Shown here piece by piece: positions 24,783-34,290 of a stretch of DNA of 64,000 nt. Below the pieces are notes generated by a model. The model did no database searches. It was not told the DNA's origin and was given only the letters and a program-made list of their open reading frames with translations. The DNA lies in assembly GCA_964345775.1 (NCBI GenBank), contig CAYFSO010000002.1, positions 25,141 through 89,140 of the forward strand, in the 5' to 3' direction. How positions within the stretch are numbered: the first letter of the stretch is position 1; each line of letters starts with the position of its first letter. The translations under genes were made by a program, and so were the position numbers. The DNA is from M55B154 sp964345775 (GTDB taxonomy: Bacteria > Spirochaetota > UBA4802 > UB4802).

Positions 24783-26648
24783 ATGAATATTGATAATACT
24801 GTAATGGATTCCGCGAATGTGCAGAAGATCAGGGATCTAAAGAATCCGCACGTGGAAGAAGTGGTTGAGAAGTTTGTTAACATGATGAAACCTGCCAGGG
24901 TGACAGTCATTACGGACAGCGCGGAAGACATTGGCTATGTACGCGACCTGGCCATAAAGAATGGTGAAGAAGCCCCACTTGAAACAAAGGGACATACCGT
25001 ACATTTCGACGGGTATTCCGACCAGGCACGTGACAAGGCGAATACAAGGGTGCTTGTCACGCCGGAAATGAAGATGAGCAAGGGTATAAATACACTTGAC
25101 CGTGAAGATGGCATCAGCGAAATATACGATATAATGGACGGGATAATGGAAGGCAAGGAAGTGCTGGTTCGCTTTTTCTGCCTTGGGCCGCTGAATTCCC
25201 GTTTCTCGATTGCCGCGTTGCAGCTCACCGATTCTTCATACGTTGCCCACAGCGAGGATATCCTGTACAGGTCCGGTTATGAGCAGTTCAAGAACCTGAA
25301 CGGCTCAGATGAGTTCTTTTATTTCGTGCATTCAGCAGGGAAGCTGGATGAAAGGGGTAACAGCAGGGATATCGAGAACAGAAGAATATACATTGACGTG
25401 CTGGGTAACAGGGTCTTCACCATGAACAACCAGTACGCGGGGAACAGCCTGGGCCTTAAAAAGCTTGCCCTCAGGCTGGCTATTTTCAAGGCCAACCATG
25501 AAGACTGGCTCACAGAGCATATGTTCATTATGGGGGTACAGCCGGATGGGAAGAACAGGAAGACCTATTTTGCCGGTGCGTTCCCAAGTGCCTGCGGCAA
25601 GACATCCACGGCAATGATACCGGGGCAGACTATCGTAGGTGATGACATCGCTTACCTGCGTGAAGGTGATGATGGCCAGGCATACGCAGTTAATATTGAA
25701 CAGGGTATTTTCGGTATTATTGAGGACGTGAATCCTGATGATGATCCACTGATCTACGAAACACTGACAAGCCCGCGAGAACTGATCTTTTCAAATATCC
25801 TTGTGAATGATGGAAAACCTTACTGGCTCGGCATGGGTCAGGAATTGCCTGAAGAGGGGATCAACCACTATGGTGAGTGGAAAAAGGGCATGAAAGACGA
25901 TAATGGAAAAGAAGTGGGTCCTGCACATAAAAACGCACGGTACACCGTAAGGATCGAGGAGCTGGAGAATGTTGATGAGAAACTGCATGATCCACACGGG
26001 GTGCCGGTAAACGTGGTAATTTACGGCGGTCGTGATTCGGATACTTCGGTGCCGGTTTACCAGAGCCTCGACTGGGCACACGGTGTATTCATTGGAACAA
26101 CACTTGAGTCTGAAAGCACGGCAGCCACACTGGGGGCAGTTGGTGTGAGGAATCACAGCCCCATGGCCAACATGGACTTCCTGGTGGTTCCCCTTGGCAG
26201 GTATATTGAGAATCACCTTAATTTCGGGAACAGCCTCAAGGAAACCCCGCTGGTGTTTGCTACCAACTATTTTTTGAAAGATCCTGATAACAAGTTCTAT
26301 TATGACAAGATTGACAAGAAGGTATGGATATACTGGATGGAAGGGCGGGTACATGGTGAATACGATGCCATCGAAACACCAATCGGCCATATTCCCATGT
26401 ATGAAGACATCAAGGAATTATTCAAAAAGGTATTCGGGAAAGACCTGACACTGGAAAAATACGAAGAGTCTTTTTCAATACGCGTAAACATGTACCTTGA
26501 AAAGATCGATCGGATGGAAAAAGCGTATGCGGCAGAAGAGATGGTGCCGCTGGCTTTTAACGAGTCAATGGCAATGTTGAAAAAACGTTTGATCAACGCC
26601 CGGGAGAAACATGGCATGGACGTGATCCCTCCGTCGATGTTTCAATAA
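24783..26648 (+). CDS. pckG: Phosphoenolpyruvate carboxykinase (GTP)
   Basis: A 621-residue GTP-type PEPCK, which interconverts oxaloacetate and phosphoenolpyruvate at the head of gluconeogenesis or, in many anaerobes, in the fermentative carboxylating direction. Its marks are the kinase P-loop FPSACGKTSTAM (the GTP enzymes' hallmark, with a Cys), the CHFV-like first lobe block RVTVITDS, and late YDAIETPIGHIPMYED. The length fits (about 600-620). The start at 24783 is preceded by a GAGAGG site; the frame from 24678 adds 35 residues that do not look like the family. A bidirectional terminator follows at 26654-26683. Confidence 0.96.
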   Translation: MNIDNTVMDSANVQKIRDLKNPHVEEVVEKFVNMMKPARVTVITDSAEDIGYVRDLAIKNGEEAPLETKGHTVHFDGYSDQARDKANTRVLVTPEMKMSKGINTLDREDGISEIYDIMDGIMEGKEVLVRFFCLGPLNSRFSIAALQLTDSSYVAHSEDILYRSGYEQFKNLNGSDEFFYFVHSAGKLDERGNSRDIENRRIYIDVLGNRVFTMNNQYAGNSLGLKKLALRLAIFKANHEDWLTEHMFIMGVQPDGKNRKTYFAGAFPSACGKTSTAMIPGQTIVGDDIAYLREGDDGQAYAVNIEQGIFGIIEDVNPDDDPLIYETLTSPRELIFSNILVNDGKPYWLGMGQELPEEGINHYGEWKKGMKDDNGKEVGPAHKNARYTVRIEELENVDEKLHDPHGVPVNVVIYGGRDSDTSVPVYQSLDWAHGVFIGTTLESESTAATLGAVGVRNHSPMANMDFLVVPLGRYIENHLNFGNSLKETPLVFATNYFLKDPDNKFYYDKIDKKVWIYWMEGRVHGEYDAIETPIGHIPMYEDIKELFKKVFGKDLTLEKYEESFSIRVNMYLEKIDRMEKAYAAEEMVPLAFNESMAMLKKRLINAREKHGMDVIPPSMFQ

Positions 26649-26653
26649 GCCAG

Positions 26654-26683
26654 AAAAAGGCGGGATAATTTCCCGCCTTTTTT
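26654..26683. terminator. Bidirectional rho-independent terminator
   Basis: A long stem AAAAAGGCGGGA / TCCCGCCTTTTTT with a TAATT loop lies between the stops of the convergent pckG and HAD genes. A-tract on the left and T-tract on the right allow use from both sides. Confidence 0.9.
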
Positions 26684-26688
26684 AATAG

Positions 26689-27342
26689 TTACCAGTCAAG
26701 AATTTGCCAACCGCGTTTCCTGGCGATCTTTCGTAATAACCTGTCAGGAGTGACACACATGGGGTGCTGTACCCTTTCAAGGACCGGTAGATCGGATATT
26801 GAATCAGCATAGTACCAGGCTGACCCAAGATCATATCCGTTTTTGTTGCAGTAATCTACAGCACTGCGCAGCTTCTCTTCCCCGTGATTATAACCGCCTA
26901 TGATATGGCCGGTAAATTCACCATTCCTTATTTCAAGTTCGGTGCATAATGTGTGGTCCATGTTCAGCCTGTGCTGTACCGGTTCACAGATGAAACGGGT
27001 AGCGGCAGACAGGATAACGGTTTGGGCTCCTTTATTATTATGTTCCCGGATGGATTCAGCTGCATTATCTCTTATGGTTGGTTCAACCATGCTGGCAAAC
27101 CAGTGGTCGGTCATGTTCTGCATCTCCTCTTCTGACCAGCCACTGAACCGGGCAACCCATTTGCGAATAATCGCATCGGAATGGATTATACCGAGCCTGT
27201 GAATAAAGCTGATATAAAATCCTGCAAGAAGATCCATGCCGGATATGATACCCGTTTTATAGAGGTACTGGACAAAAAGTTTTCCGCTGCTTGTTGACAG
27301 TATTGTCCTGTCAAGGTCGTAAAAGGCTATATATCTGGACAT
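26689..27342 (-). CDS. HAD-IB family phosphatase (SerB-like)
   Basis: A 217-residue haloacid dehalogenase protein of subfamily IB. It has motif I FYDLDRTIL (catalytic Asp pair), motif II Ser in VILSAATRF, and motif III/IV WYYADSISDLPVLE. The family includes phosphoserine phosphatase and CicA-like lipid or acyl-phosphate phosphatases; the substrate here is not known. It ends at the shared terminator with pckG and is divergent from pyrB. Confidence 0.82.
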   Translation of the reverse strand: MSRYIAFYDLDRTILSTSSGKLFVQYLYKTGIISGMDLLAGFYISFIHRLGIIHSDAIIRKWVARFSGWSEEEMQNMTDHWFASMVEPTIRDNAAESIREHNNKGAQTVILSAATRFICEPVQHRLNMDHTLCTELEIRNGEFTGHIIGGYNHGEEKLRSAVDYCNKNGYDLGSAWYYADSISDLPVLERVQHPMCVTPDRLLRKIARKRGWQILDW

Positions 27343-27500
27343 GGGTTCCTGCTCCGGTTGTTGATAAGTGCTGCTATGATAAATGAAAAACTTAATGGCT
27401 GTAAAGATTTTTTCTTTGACGGATAAACCCCCGAAAAAGTAATTGAAAATATTGCGGCCTGCGTATATACATGAAAAAAATCAGACGGGTTTACGAGGTT

Positions 27501-28457
27501 ATGAACGGCTTACAACGTAAAGATATTCTTGATATACAATCCCTTTCCACGGATGAAATAAATCTTATATGCAATTCCGCCCGTTATTTCAAGGACTTGT
27601 TCACACGTTCCATAAAGACTGTTCCGGTTCTCAGGGGCAAAACAGTGTGCCTCCTTTTTTATGAACCATCAACCAGGACCAGGATCAGTTTTGAGCTGGC
27701 AGCAAAGAGGCTTTCCGCAGATCTGATCAATATATCAGTTGCAACCTCCAGTGTTGTTAAAGGAGAGTCTCTCATTGATACGGTGCACACCCTTGAGGCC
27801 TACAAGGCGGATTTCATTGTTATGAGACATGCGGCGTCCCTGGCGCCGCATTTTTTATCCAGAAATATCAACGCGTCGATCATTAACGCTGGTGACGGTT
27901 TTCATGCTCATCCAACACAGGCATTGCTGGATGCGTATTCCATCCTTGAAAAGCGGGATTCTCTTGATGGGCTTCATATCGGAATAGTGGGAGATATTCT
28001 GCATTCAAGGGTGGCCAGGTCTGATATAGAGATCTTCAAAAGACTTGGTGCGAAGGTGACACTGGTGGGCCCCCCCACGCTGATTCCCGACCAGTTCAAG
28101 ATATACGGGGTGGACATCTCGTACAACCTGGATGACGTCCTGCCGGATCTTGACGTGATCAACGTACTTAGAATACAGCGTGAACGGCAGCAGGGTTTCT
28201 TTTTCCCTTCAATCAGGGAATACCACAGGCAGTTCGCCCTTACCGGTGAACGGTTGAAACGCTGTAAGAGTGATATAATAGTTATGCACCCCGGGCCAGT
28301 GAACAGGGGTGTTGAGATTGACGATGATGTAGCTGATTCTGAGAACGGAATAATTAACGAGCAGGTAACCAACGGGGTAGCGGTTCGCATGTCACTGTTT
28401 TACCTGCTGGCAGGCGGGACCCCGCTCGAGGGGTCGGATACCGAACAGGAACAGTGA
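27501..28457 (+). CDS. pyrB: Aspartate carbamoyltransferase catalytic subunit
   Basis: A 318-residue PyrB, which condenses carbamoyl phosphate and aspartate in pyrimidine synthesis. It has the carbamoyl-phosphate block YEPSTRTRISFE and the aspartate-site block HPTQALLD, with the GIVGD domain joint (HIGIVGDILHSRVARSD) and the HPGPVNRGVE block. The start at 27501 (MNGLQRKDILDIQ) is preferred over the ATG at 27471. A possible promoter, TTGAAA (27443-27448) and TATATA (27464-27469), would place the RNA start after 27471, which supports this choice. pyrC follows 13 bases after its stop; no pyrI regulatory chain is beside it. Confidence 0.94.
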   Translation: MNGLQRKDILDIQSLSTDEINLICNSARYFKDLFTRSIKTVPVLRGKTVCLLFYEPSTRTRISFELAAKRLSADLINISVATSSVVKGESLIDTVHTLEAYKADFIVMRHAASLAPHFLSRNINASIINAGDGFHAHPTQALLDAYSILEKRDSLDGLHIGIVGDILHSRVARSDIEIFKRLGAKVTLVGPPTLIPDQFKIYGVDISYNLDDVLPDLDVINVLRIQRERQQGFFFPSIREYHRQFALTGERLKRCKSDIIVMHPGPVNRGVEIDDDVADSENGIINEQVTNGVAVRMSLFYLLAGGTPLEGSDTEQEQ

Positions 28458-28470
28458 ACGAGTTAAGAAT

Positions 28471-29751
28471 ATGGCAATATTGATACAAAACGGAAGAGTT
28501 TTAGACCCTGCATCACAAAGGGACGAGCAGGCCGATGTGCTGATTGATGGTGACCGGGTTGTGAAGATCGCCCCCGGTATTCCTGTTGATGAGAATATGG
28601 AAACAATAGACGCGGCGGGCTGCCTGGTGCTTCCCGGGCTTGTGGACATACATGTTCATTTCAGGGAACCCGGAAGGGAAGAGGCTGAAACCATAATCGG
28701 TGGATCAACAGTGGCTGCAAAGAGCGGTTACACGTCGGTATGTACCATGCCCAACACCTCGCCGGTGATAGACAACCAGGCACTGGTGCGGTTCATCAAG
28801 ATGGAAGCCGAAATGGGGCCCGTAAACGTCTTTCCCGTTGCAGCCATAACCAGGGGTTCTCTTGGAGAAGAACTGACCGAGATGGGAGAACTGGTAAACG
28901 GTGGTGCGGTTGCCTTCAGCGATGATGGCAGGCCTGTTGAGAATTCCCTGACCATGAGACGTGCCCTTGAATACGCCCGAATGTTGAACGTGCCTGTTAT
29001 ACAGCACGCTGAAGACCTCTCCCTTTCAAAAGACGGAATAATGAATGAAGGTGAAAATTCCATCCTGCTTGGCCTGAAAGGGATCCCCCGCGAGGCGGAA
29101 GAGGTGATGATCGCAAGGGACGTCATCCTTACCAGGTTGGCTGTAAGCAGGCTGCACGTGGCACACGTGTCTTCCAGGGGTTCAGTTGACATAATTACTA
29201 ACGCAAAAGAACAGGGAGTACGGGTAACCTGTGAAACGGCTCCCCATTATTTTTCGCTCACCGATGAGGCAGTTGGAGATCAGTTATCAATGGCCAAGAT
29301 GAATCCTCCGCTCCGGTCCGAGGAAGACAGGAAGGCCATTATCGAGGCGCTGAGAAAAGGGAAGATTGACGTGATCGCCACTGATCACGCTCCACATATT
29401 CGCAACGAAAAGATGCAGGAGATCGGGTATGCCCCATTTGGTATCATAGGCCTTGAGACGGCGGTCCCGTTGATCATCACCGTGCTGGTTCGCGAGAATG
29501 GGTTTTCGTACATGCAGGCCTTTGACAAGGTTACCATCAATCCGTCTACCATACTGAATCTTGACAGGGGTGAATTAAAAGAAGGCGGAATTGCAGACGT
29601 CGCCGTCATCAATCCTGATAAGAAGATAAAGGTGGATGAAGATTTTATTTTTTCACGATGCAAGAACACGCCATTTACAGGCAGGGAATTGTACGGATCG
29701 GTTGAGTATACCATATGCTCCGGCAGGGTGGTGTATCCTTTCAGCGAATGA
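28471..29751 (+). CDS. pyrC: Dihydroorotase
   Basis: A 426-residue class I dihydroorotase (longer than the 340-residue class II enzymes), which forms dihydroorotate in pyrimidine synthesis. It has the HxH zinc block DIHVHFREPG, then the SGYTSVCTMPNTSPV block, the THV-type His in LHVAHVSSRGS, and the ATDHAPH block. It stands 13 bases after pyrB, matching the pyrB-pyrC pairing seen in many bacteria. It ends four bases before the end of the convergent SGNH hydrolase gene. Confidence 0.95.
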   Translation: MAILIQNGRVLDPASQRDEQADVLIDGDRVVKIAPGIPVDENMETIDAAGCLVLPGLVDIHVHFREPGREEAETIIGGSTVAAKSGYTSVCTMPNTSPVIDNQALVRFIKMEAEMGPVNVFPVAAITRGSLGEELTEMGELVNGGAVAFSDDGRPVENSLTMRRALEYARMLNVPVIQHAEDLSLSKDGIMNEGENSILLGLKGIPREAEEVMIARDVILTRLAVSRLHVAHVSSRGSVDIITNAKEQGVRVTCETAPHYFSLTDEAVGDQLSMAKMNPPLRSEEDRKAIIEALRKGKIDVIATDHAPHIRNEKMQEIGYAPFGIIGLETAVPLIITVLVRENGFSYMQAFDKVTINPSTILNLDRGELKEGGIADVAVINPDKKIKVDEDFIFSRCKNTPFTGRELYGSVEYTICSGRVVYPFSE

Positions 29752-29755
29752 ACAT

Positions 29756-30391
29756 TTATTCAAATAGCTGAAACAGCGCTTCGGCAATAACCCTGTGCCC
29801 TTTCTTCGTCGGGTGCACCCCGTCAAACTGGACCAGTTCTTTCTGGGATAGACCCTCCCGTACCTTTTCTTCCCAGTAACGATGCACGGCTGCAACCGGT
29901 GTATCAAGTTCGGAACCGATGTCTTCCATCTCCCTGTAGAATGAATCAGCGATATCCCGTTCGGGTAATCCATCAAGCCAGTTTGATGTTATAAGCACGA
30001 TCTCGGCACCGGTTTCCTTTCTTGCCTGTCGTACAATAGAACGTATGAAATTACCATAGGTGGAGGTGGTGTACCCGGTTACAGCGTCATTAAGGGCGAA
30101 CTGCACAAGCACGCAATGGGGCTCATGCTGAATAACGTCCCTTTTGAGCCGGTGGAGCCCTCCCTCGGCTGTATCTCCCGGGATACCGGCGTTCACTATG
30201 TGGATATCCGCGTCAGGATACTGTTCGGAGAGCATCTGGTAAAAATAATCAATATATCCACTGGAAACCATCCATCCCTGGGTGAAAGAGTCTCCAAGGG
30301 CTGCGATGGTGACTGCCTGTCCCTGTCGAAGTCTTTCTATGGTGTTGTATGGTTTTCTCTGATGATCGTTCACTGGTATACCTGCCTTCAC
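29756..30391 (-). CDS. SGNH/GDSL-type hydrolase
   Basis: A 211-residue esterase-like protein without signal peptide. Block I is IAALGDSFTQGW with the nucleophilic Ser; the Gly of block II is in VNAGIPGDTAEG; block III Asn is in QFALNDAVTGY; and block V is FDGVHPTKKGHRVIAEALF with the catalytic Asp-x-x-His. Cytoplasmic SGNH enzymes act on acyl esters such as acetylated sugars or lysophospholipids; the substrate is unknown. The GTG at 30391 is the probable start, though a second in-frame GTG six codons on has a better upstream AAGGCAGG site. It converges on pyrC. Confidence 0.82.
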   Translation of the reverse strand: MKAGIPVNDHQRKPYNTIERLRQGQAVTIAALGDSFTQGWMVSSGYIDYFYQMLSEQYPDADIHIVNAGIPGDTAEGGLHRLKRDVIQHEPHCVLVQFALNDAVTGYTTSTYGNFIRSIVRQARKETGAEIVLITSNWLDGLPERDIADSFYREMEDIGSELDTPVAAVHRYWEEKVREGLSQKELVQFDGVHPTKKGHRVIAEALFQLFE

Positions 30392-30449
30392 TGAAAATTA
30401 CTGGATACTACAGGATGGCAAATGTCAAATACTCTTTCCGGGAAAGTAA

Positions 30450-30479
30450 TTGACAAACGCGGCATGAGGGCATTAGTAT
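30450..30479 (+). promoter_or_regulatory. Promoter for the 30.5-32.6 kb gene set
   Basis: A perfect TTGACA (30450-30455) and TAGTAT (30474-30479) are 18 bases apart. The start codon at 30515 lies about 30 bases beyond the expected RNA start. Confidence 0.5.
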
Positions 30480-30514
30480 TTGCATTTCGCAAATAAAAGA
30501 CCAGGACAATACTT

Positions 30515-31165
30515 ATGGAACCAGTCTATCCCCCTCCATGGCAGCTTTTTGGTGACGGGTATATTCTCCTCTATAATTTTTCACATAAATTCATCTGCGA
30601 GGAATGTTTTTGCCCCGAAACCCTCTCCGATAACCTTTTCAAGGGGCTGGGATGCGTGATGATGGTTAATTATGTACGGTCAACAGCGGGTCCGTACAGG
30701 GAATTGCTGTTCATCCCTGGAAAATTCAATTATGACAACGAGAAGCTGTACAGTATTACGAAAATTTTCGTATCCACCATGGCCAGTGTGGAAAACGGGA
30801 GACGCAACTGGGGTATTCCCAAGGAGCTTGCAGAATTCGCATCCGTTCAGCTTGACAGGCACCGGGAACGTATTGTTGTCCACCGGGAAGGTGAACTTGT
30901 GCTTGAGACGGTGCTGAAAACCAGGGGTTTTCCTTTCCCGGTACGAACACGGTATTATCCATTCCCCCTTGTACAGGAATATGAGAATAAAGCTTTTTTT
31001 ACCGAGTTCAGCGGAGAGGGCAAAGGGCGCCTTGCGGTTGTTGAGGACATGCATGTCAACCCGAAACATTTCCCCGATATCGCGTCGGTAAAACCACTTG
31101 CAGTTGTGCACGTGGAAAACTTTTCCATCAGTTTCCCGGTGCCGCAAATAAAAATTGAGGAGTAA
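30515..31165 (+). CDS. Acetoacetate decarboxylase-like protein
   Basis: A 216-residue protein of the acetoacetate decarboxylase superfamily. Family marks are the opening YPPPWQLFGDGYILLY and the block NWGIPKELAEF, whose Lys corresponds to the Schiff-base Lys of the enzyme. Family members outside the clostridial enzyme have diverse or unknown substrates, so a decarboxylase role is not certain. It is followed closely by the SDR gene (4 bases) and then the HAD gene, suggesting a three-gene operon for an unknown small-molecule step. Confidence 0.7.
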   Translation: MEPVYPPPWQLFGDGYILLYNFSHKFICEECFCPETLSDNLFKGLGCVMMVNYVRSTAGPYRELLFIPGKFNYDNEKLYSITKIFVSTMASVENGRRNWGIPKELAEFASVQLDRHRERIVVHREGELVLETVLKTRGFPFPVRTRYYPFPLVQEYENKAFFTEFSGEGKGRLAVVEDMHVNPKHFPDIASVKPLAVVHVENFSISFPVPQIKIEE

Positions 31166-31169
31166 AGCC

Positions 31170-31940
31170 ATGAAGCTTTATAAAAAAAGGATCTTGATTA
31201 CAGGTGCCTCAACTGGAATTGGCAGGGCCCTTATTGAAGAACTGCAAAAATATGACGCGAAGATTGTGGTTGGAGATCTTAACCCGGAGTTGATCGAAAA
31301 AGTTCCCGGACGGGTTATGCCCATGAAATGCGATGTCTCCCAACCTGAAAACATTGACCTGCTTTTTTCCTTCGCCATGAATGAAATGGAAGGTATAGAT
31401 ATTTGTATTGCCAATGCGGGATTCGCATATTACGAGCTCATCGAAAATGAAGACTGGAAGCATATTGAAGACATTTACAGGGTAAACGTGTTCGCACCAT
31501 TTTACTGTATAGAAAAAATGCAGACATTGAATGCAGGACGTGAATACTGCGTTGCGGTCACCGCTTCGGCCATGGCAAAGCTTGCACTGCCGGGATACGC
31601 CCTGTATTCGTCTACCAAGGCTGCAATTGATTCTTTTGCCCATGCCTACAGGTTCGAACGGGATCCAAATGCGCTTGTTTCCATCGTTTACCCCATAGCC
31701 ACTAAGACAGAGTTCTTCAAAACCGCAGGGGAAAATACGCCAGTGCCTTTTCCGTCACAGACAGCGGAGCACGTGGCGAGAAGTATTATACGCGGGATCA
31801 GGAAGAACAAAAAATCCATATATCCTTCAAAGCTGTTTTATACCCTTATGATATTGAACAGGCTGTTCCCTTTCATCCTGTATTTATATGCAAAGGTGGA
31901 GCAGAAAAAAATGAACAGGTACCTGAAGAAGCAGGATTAG
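31170..31940 (+). CDS. Short-chain dehydrogenase/reductase
   Basis: A 256-residue SDR. It has the cofactor motif TGASTGIGRALI, the NAG motif ANAGFAYYE, the catalytic Ser in VTASAMAK and the Tyr-x-x-x-Lys as YSSTKAA. The dinucleotide site starts with ITGAS followed by an acidic residue at VGDLNPE, which suggests NAD(H). The C-terminus has a hydrophobic segment (LFYTLMILNRLFPFILYLYA) and may associate with membrane, as in some fatty-acyl or steroid-like reductases. GAGGAG precedes the ATG at 31170. It lies 4 bases after the ADC-like gene. Confidence 0.85.
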   Translation: MKLYKKRILITGASTGIGRALIEELQKYDAKIVVGDLNPELIEKVPGRVMPMKCDVSQPENIDLLFSFAMNEMEGIDICIANAGFAYYELIENEDWKHIEDIYRVNVFAPFYCIEKMQTLNAGREYCVAVTASAMAKLALPGYALYSSTKAAIDSFAHAYRFERDPNALVSIVYPIATKTEFFKTAGENTPVPFPSQTAEHVARSIIRGIRKNKKSIYPSKLFYTLMILNRLFPFILYLYAKVEQKKMNRYLKKQD

Positions 31941-31957
31941 GGAATAACCGAAATATC

Positions 31958-32647
31958 ATGACTACCAGCGCTGACATCTCTTTCGTGAAGGCATTCCTGT
32001 TTGACCTTGATGGAACATTACTGAACACTCTTCAGGACCTGGCAGATTCCATGAACGAAGTACTTTCTGAAAAAGGGCTGCCTGTCCACCCGGTGCATGA
32101 ATACCGATACTTTGTGGGAGATGGGATGAGAGAACTTGCGCGAAGGGTATATCCCGGCGACCCACACGAAAAACTGGTTGATGATCTTGTGGAAGAGATG
32201 CGTGTAGAATACGGGAAAAGATGCTATGACACCACCGGCCCCTATGCGGGGGTAAATGAAATGCTGGAGTTTCTTTCTGAAGCTGGTGTGCCCATGGCGG
32301 TCTTTTCCAATAAACCGCATGAATTTACCATGGAGATGGTGGCATATTATTTCAAGGAAATACCATTCAGGGCGGTCATTGGCGTAAATGAATCCGTGCC
32401 CCGCAAACCGGACCCCGCAGGTGCACTTATGATATCAAAAAAGATTGGAATTGAGCCGGGAAAGTTCATCTACCTTGGTGATACCGCAACAGATATGCGC
32501 ACCGCCATATCTGCCGGTATGTACCCGGCAGGAGCGGCATGGGGATTCAGGGATGCGCAGGAACTGCGACAAAATGGTGCGGTGATCATTATGGAAACAC
32601 CCCGTGAACTTACCAGTGTTATTAAAAATACCTTCAATACAAAATAG
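31958..32647 (+). CDS. HAD-family phosphatase (phosphoglycolate phosphatase-like)
   Basis: A 229-residue HAD phosphatase of the Gph type. Motif I is FLFDLDGTLLNTLQDL, with a cap region of about 65 residues, then motif II AVFSNKPHEF, motif III Lys in VPRKPDPAG and motif IV IYLGDTATDMRTAISAG. Length and motifs fit Gph, which dephosphorylates 2-phosphoglycolate, but related family members act on other sugar phosphates. It is 17 bases after the SDR gene. Confidence 0.83.
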   Translation: MTTSADISFVKAFLFDLDGTLLNTLQDLADSMNEVLSEKGLPVHPVHEYRYFVGDGMRELARRVYPGDPHEKLVDDLVEEMRVEYGKRCYDTTGPYAGVNEMLEFLSEAGVPMAVFSNKPHEFTMEMVAYYFKEIPFRAVIGVNESVPRKPDPAGALMISKKIGIEPGKFIYLGDTATDMRTAISAGMYPAGAAWGFRDAQELRQNGAVIIMETPRELTSVIKNTFNTK

Positions 32648-32743
32648 GCATCTTAACAAAAATGTATTGCAATTTTAAGCTTTACCTGCAAAAGATATGT
32701 ATTAGAGATCAATTTTTTGTATAGGAACATGTAAGGATTGTTG

Positions 32744-34249
32744 GTGACTGGAAAGATACCGGAAAACAATGGGCTTGTACTCTCATTGCTGGATCACCTG
32801 AATGAGGCCGTGGCCATTTGTTCACGGAAGGGATACCTAATATACCACAACAGTAAAATGATGGATTACCTGGGCGAACGTCCGGTGAGCGACCCCACCC
32901 TGGAAAAGCTGATCCAATCACTGGGTATGGAAAAAGAACTGGGAAATTTGCTGCTTGGATGCATCGATTCAACCGAGCAGAAACTGCCTTTTTCTACTAC
33001 CGTGCTGCTGTCAGATGAAAACGGTTTTAAGAGCTGGTGTGATATTATCATTGAAGAACTGGACGACGAGCACCGTATGCTTTCAATACGTGATGTATCT
33101 GACAAGAAGCTGGCAAAGGAGCTTTTGCGGTTCAGGGTAGGATTTGAGAAACTTGTGACACATATATCCACGTATTTCATAAACATGGATTACAACGAAA
33201 TAGACAGCGGTATCATTGACGCACTGGAAAGGATAGCCGTGTTTTCAGAGGCAGACAGGAGCTGGGTATACTTTTTTAATCATTCCGGGGATACCATAGA
33301 AACTGCGTATGAATGGTGTGCGGAAGGAGTACCCTCCATAAAAAAACATATGAAAGGTTTAGTTGGTGAACAGGTGCCTTTCTTGTCGGAAAAGATCAGG
33401 GCAAAAGAAACGGTTTTTTGTAATTCTATTGATGAACTGATTTCCACGGAGGATGAAAAGTTTGTTAAAGACCTGCCCATCAAGTCATTCATCGTGGTGC
33501 CTGTGGTAAGCAGCGGTCATGTGCGCGGTATTATTGGTCTCAGCACGGTTTACACGGAGAAAAACTGGCACGGGGATATTGTGACATTGCTGAAAATGGT
33601 AGGTGAGATTTTTGCCAACGCCAGGGAAAGGAAAATATCCGACGAGGACCTTAAAAAAACCCTGATACAATTACGGCAGGCAATGGGGGGCATCATCCAG
33701 GCCATGGCCTTGACGGTGGAATCACGTGATCCCTATACTGCAGGTCATCAGCGCAGGGTAGCAGATCTTGCAAGGGCGATAGCCGGCAAGTTGGGGCTTG
33801 GTGTTGACGAGATAGAGGCAATACGGCTTGGAGGAATAATTCATGACCTGGGTAAAATTTCTGTCCCGGCTGAGATACTCAGCAAGCCGGGCAGGATAAG
33901 CCAGCTTGAATTTGATCTCATAAAAAGCCACCCCCTTACCGCTTTTGATATCATAAAGACAATAGAATTTCCATGGCCCCTGGCGCATATTGTGCTGCAG
34001 CATCATGAACGGTTCGATGGCTCAGGGTATCCCTATGGGCTTTCAGGTGAAGAGATAAACAGGCATGCCAGGATACTGGCAGTGGCGGATGTTGTTGAAG
34101 CCATGGCCTCTCATCGTCCATACAGGCCAGCGCTTGGAATGGCAACCGCCATGGAGGAGATCACCAAAAACAGGGGAATATTGTATGACCCCGAGGTGGT
34201 TGATGCATGTCTTATTGTCGTTGAAACAGAAGAATATACCTTCAATTAG
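32744..34249 (+). CDS. PAS-GAF-HD-GYP domain protein (c-di-GMP phosphodiesterase)
   Basis: A 501-residue soluble signalling protein. It begins with a PAS-like domain (about 15-120), then a GAF domain (about 140-305; ends VKSFIVVPVVSSGHVRGI and an EKNWHGDIVTLL helix), a short coiled-coil linker, and an HD-GYP domain (about 325-495). The last has the metal HD pair (GIIHDLGK), the HHERFDGSGYP block and the downstream ADVVEAMASHRPYRPALG motif, which in this family hydrolyse cyclic di-GMP. The start is GTG at 32744 because AAGGA sits at 32733-32737; a TTG two codons earlier touches it. Single gene, monocistronic. Confidence 0.86.
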   Translation: MTGKIPENNGLVLSLLDHLNEAVAICSRKGYLIYHNSKMMDYLGERPVSDPTLEKLIQSLGMEKELGNLLLGCIDSTEQKLPFSTTVLLSDENGFKSWCDIIIEELDDEHRMLSIRDVSDKKLAKELLRFRVGFEKLVTHISTYFINMDYNEIDSGIIDALERIAVFSEADRSWVYFFNHSGDTIETAYEWCAEGVPSIKKHMKGLVGEQVPFLSEKIRAKETVFCNSIDELISTEDEKFVKDLPIKSFIVVPVVSSGHVRGIIGLSTVYTEKNWHGDIVTLLKMVGEIFANARERKISDEDLKKTLIQLRQAMGGIIQAMALTVESRDPYTAGHQRRVADLARAIAGKLGLGVDEIEAIRLGGIIHDLGKISVPAEILSKPGRISQLEFDLIKSHPLTAFDIIKTIEFPWPLAHIVLQHHERFDGSGYPYGLSGEEINRHARILAVADVVEAMASHRPYRPALGMATAMEEITKNRGILYDPEVVDACLIVVETEEYTFN

Positions 34250-34290
34250 CCTGTTCGCATAAAAAAAATGGTAATAAAAAAACTATAAGG